A stretch of DNA of 64,000 nucleotides. It comes from Bacteroidota bacterium (lineage in GTDB: Bacteria > Bacteroidota > Bacteroidia > B-17B0 > Aurantibacillaceae). The translations under genes were made by a program, and so were the position numbers. Below are positions 61,972 to 64,000 of this stretch, piece by piece. The notes beneath the pieces are model-generated. The model saw nothing but the letters and a program-made list of their open reading frames with translations. It ran no database searches and was not told where the DNA came from. The stretch covers positions 186,001 through 250,000 of the forward strand of contig JAJNDK010000001.1 in assembly GCA_021156365.1 (NCBI GenBank), written 5' to 3'. Each line of letters begins with the position of its first letter. Position 1 is the first letter of the stretch.

Positions 61972-64000
61972 ATGAAAATTTATAACGACTCTTTTGTCGC
62001 AAACACTGATATAGACGAGGAAACCGATTTTATTCCCTTACTCTCTTCGGAAGACGAAGAAAGTATGAACGCTGAAAACGTTCCGAACGAACTGCCAATC
62101 TTACCGCTCCGAAATACTGTATTATTCCCTGGTGTAGTGATCCCGATCACAGTGGGGCGTGATAAGTCGATTAACCTTATCAAGGAAGCCAACAAAGGAA
62201 ATAAGATCATCGGAGTTATTTCCCAGAAAAACGATACAATCGAAGATCCCCTGCCTGCCGACCTGAATACAGTAGGAACGGTTGCATACATCGTGAAAAT
62301 GCTGCGTATGCCCGATGGAAGCACCACCGTGATCATCCAGGGAAAAAAACGGTTTAAGGTAACGGAATTCACGCAGACAGAACCTTATATGCGTGGAAAA
62401 ACGACCGAATTTACCGAAGACCGGCCAAAAACGGGCGATAAAGAATTTGAAGCGCTTGTTTCTTCTTTAAAAGACATGGCGGTCCAGATCATCAAACAAT
62501 CGCCGCAAATCCCTACGGAAGCGTCTTTTGCTATCAACAATATAGAAAGTCCTTCATTCCTGATCAATTTCATTTCTTCCAACTCGCATGTAAGCAGCGA
62601 GGAAAAGCAGAAAATGCTGGAAGTGCCGAATCTGAAAGAAAGAGCTACGGTAATGCTGGGCCACCTGACCAAAGAATTGCAGATGCTGGAATTAAAAAAT
62701 CAGATCCAGAACAAGGTAAAAGTAGACATCGATAAGCAGCAACGTGAATATTTCCTGAACCAGCAGATAAAAACCATCCAGGAAGAATTAGGAGGCAATC
62801 AGAACGAGCAGGAGCTGAATGAAATGGCCGATAAGGCGAAGAACAAAAAATGGGGCAAAGAAACGGCTGATATATTCCATAAACAATTGCAAAAGCTGCA
62901 GCGAATGAATCCCAATGCAGCTGAATATGGTATCCAGACCAATTACCTGGAGCTGATGCTCGAGTTGCCCTGGAATGAATACACAGCAGATAATTTCGAC
63001 CTGAAGAATGCACAGAAAGTATTGAATGAAGATCATTTCGGGCTCGATAAAGTAAAAGAACGTATCCTGGAGCATTTAGCCGTCATCAAATTAAAAGGCG
63101 GCGAGATGAAATCTCCTATCATATGCCTGTACGGACCTCCGGGTGTAGGTAAAACTTCACTTGGGAAAAGTATAGCCAAAGCGCTTGGCAGAAAATATAT
63201 ACGTATGAGCCTTGGAGGTTTGAAAGATGAAAGCGAGATCCGCGGGCACCGTAAGACCTATATTGGCGCTATGCCGGGCCGCGTATTGCAGAATTTAAAA
63301 AAATCCAATTCATCCAATCCTGTATTTGTACTGGATGAAATAGATAAAGTAGGACGCGATTTTCACGGCGATCCTTCTTCTGCCCTGCTGGAAGTGCTGG
63401 ATCCGGAACAAAATTCCAATTTCTACGATAATTTCCTCGAGATGGATTACGATCTGAGCAAAGTGATGTTTGTGGCTACGGCCAACTCGCTTTCCACCAT
63501 TCAGCCTGCCCTGCGCGACCGGATGGAGATCATCGAAGTGAATGGATATACAACCGAAGAAAAGATCGAGATCGCCAAACGGCATTTGATCCCGAAAACA
63601 CTTTCCGAAACAGGGATCAATAAGGTACAATTCAAGCTAAGCGACAAGATCATCGAAAAAGTGATAGAAGACTATACCCGCGAAAGTGGCGTGCGTAGTC
63701 TTGAAAAACGCTTCGGCAAGCTGGCCCGCCATGTAGCCATGCATGTGGCAATGAACAAACGCTCCATCATTAAATTCGATGAAAGCCTGCTTGTGAAAGT
63801 ATTAGGGCCTTCGCACAGCAAAGATCGTTACCAGGGTAATGATGTGGCAGGTGTCGTAACAGGACTTGCCTGGACACCTGTAGGCGGTGATATCCTATTT
63901 ATCGAAACAAGCTTAAGCAAAACAAAAACCGGGCGGCTCACACTTACAGGAAATTTAGGGGATGTAATGAAGGAAAGTGCTACTATTGCACATGAGTACC
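61972..64000 (+). CDS. lon: ATP-dependent protease Lon (3' end beyond the window)
   Basis: The first 676 residues of Lon. The LON substrate-binding domain (about 40-240) starts LPILPLRNTVLFPGVVIPIT. A helical linker leads to the AAA+ domain with Walker A YGPPGVGKTSLG (near 386) and Walker B PVFVLDEIDKVG (near 450). The protease domain begins about 620 (NDVAGVVTGLAWTPVGGD). The catalytic Ser-Lys pair lies past the window edge. Lon degrades damaged and regulatory proteins in the cytosol. The ATG at 61972 (MKIYNDSFVAN) is chosen from the acidic N-terminal extension usual in this phylum. Confidence 0.95.
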   Translation, partial: MKIYNDSFVANTDIDEETDFIPLLSSEDEESMNAENVPNELPILPLRNTVLFPGVVIPITVGRDKSINLIKEANKGNKIIGVISQKNDTIEDPLPADLNTVGTVAYIVKMLRMPDGSTTVIIQGKKRFKVTEFTQTEPYMRGKTTEFTEDRPKTGDKEFEALVSSLKDMAVQIIKQSPQIPTEASFAINNIESPSFLINFISSNSHVSSEEKQKMLEVPNLKERATVMLGHLTKELQMLELKNQIQNKVKVDIDKQQREYFLNQQIKTIQEELGGNQNEQELNEMADKAKNKKWGKETADIFHKQLQKLQRMNPNAAEYGIQTNYLELMLELPWNEYTADNFDLKNAQKVLNEDHFGLDKVKERILEHLAVIKLKGGEMKSPIICLYGPPGVGKTSLGKSIAKALGRKYIRMSLGGLKDESEIRGHRKTYIGAMPGRVLQNLKKSNSSNPVFVLDEIDKVGRDFHGDPSSALLEVLDPEQNSNFYDNFLEMDYDLSKVMFVATANSLSTIQPALRDRMEIIEVNGYTTEEKIEIAKRHLIPKTLSETGINKVQFKLSDKIIEKVIEDYTRESGVRSLEKRFGKLARHVAMHVAMNKRSIIKFDESLLVKVLGPSHSKDRYQGNDVAGVVTGLAWTPVGGDILFIETSLSKTKTGRLTLTGNLGDVMKESATIAHEY

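Overview
The window reads as chromosomal DNA of a member of the Bacteroidota, probably a free-living gliding or surface-degrading lineage. The signs are nine proteins that end in type IX secretion (T9SS) C-terminal sorting domains, a TonB receptor with a carboxypeptidase-like regulatory domain, many short lipoproteins with an SxC or GC lipobox, the type B L31 protein, LytTR regulators, SpoIIE-type phosphatases, and promoters of the Bacteroidota form TTTG-N18/21-TAnnTTTG. No rRNA, tRNA, CRISPR array, intact insertion sequence or prophage was recognised.

Layout. 1-1480: end of a probable histidine kinase, a LytTR response regulator and a LytTR-only protein. 1815-3775: an eCIS-core (DUF4157) effector-like protein with an unknown C-terminal half, then a small Lcl-like protein. 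4011-10655: DEAD-box helicase, T9SS beta-propeller protein, MgtE Mg2+ transporter, M61 peptidase. 10816-14621: two small membrane proteins, LolD, a lipoprotein coupled to a SpoIIE phosphatase, and the decayed 3' end of another phosphatase. 14656-22402: FG-GAP T9SS protein, TPR-histidine kinase with LytTR regulator, and a TPR-SpoIIE phosphatase. 22660-32711: a small membrane-anchored protein, a truncated DUF1028 gene butted against a TonB receptor, a 1558-residue T9SS adhesin-like protein, and a third SpoIIE phosphatase. 32917-35121: dihydrolipoyl dehydrogenase and a MerR/TipAS regulator with a visible promoter-operator. 35264-45555: a giant C25 (gingipain/PorU-like) peptidase, two tandem choice-of-anchor B proteins and a T9SS NodB-like deacetylase. 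45712-54244: L31, a beta-helix lipoprotein, two tandem thioredoxin-fold proteins, an endonuclease/exonuclease/phosphatase-family protein and an M43 metalloprotease. 54269-54520: a 21-bp minisatellite. 54666-64000: lipoproteins, a tight operon (LD-carboxypeptidase, SecD-head-like lipoprotein, TIGR02757 protein), a T9SS protein, DUF4230, a coiled-coil lipoprotein, and the 5' part of lon.

Two themes tie the region together. One is cell-surface export: T9SS cargo plus a C25 peptidase related to the T9SS sortase, TonB uptake, LolD and many lipoproteins. The other is signalling: two kinase/LytTR pairs and three PP2C-type phosphatases, each with a different sensory front end. Most genes are chromosomal housekeeping or surface genes. 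The unusual parts are the DUF4157 protein, the gene remnants (DUF1028 and the phosphatase tail), the 21-bp array with compensating indels, and clusters of dispersed palindromic repeats in the gene-free gaps.
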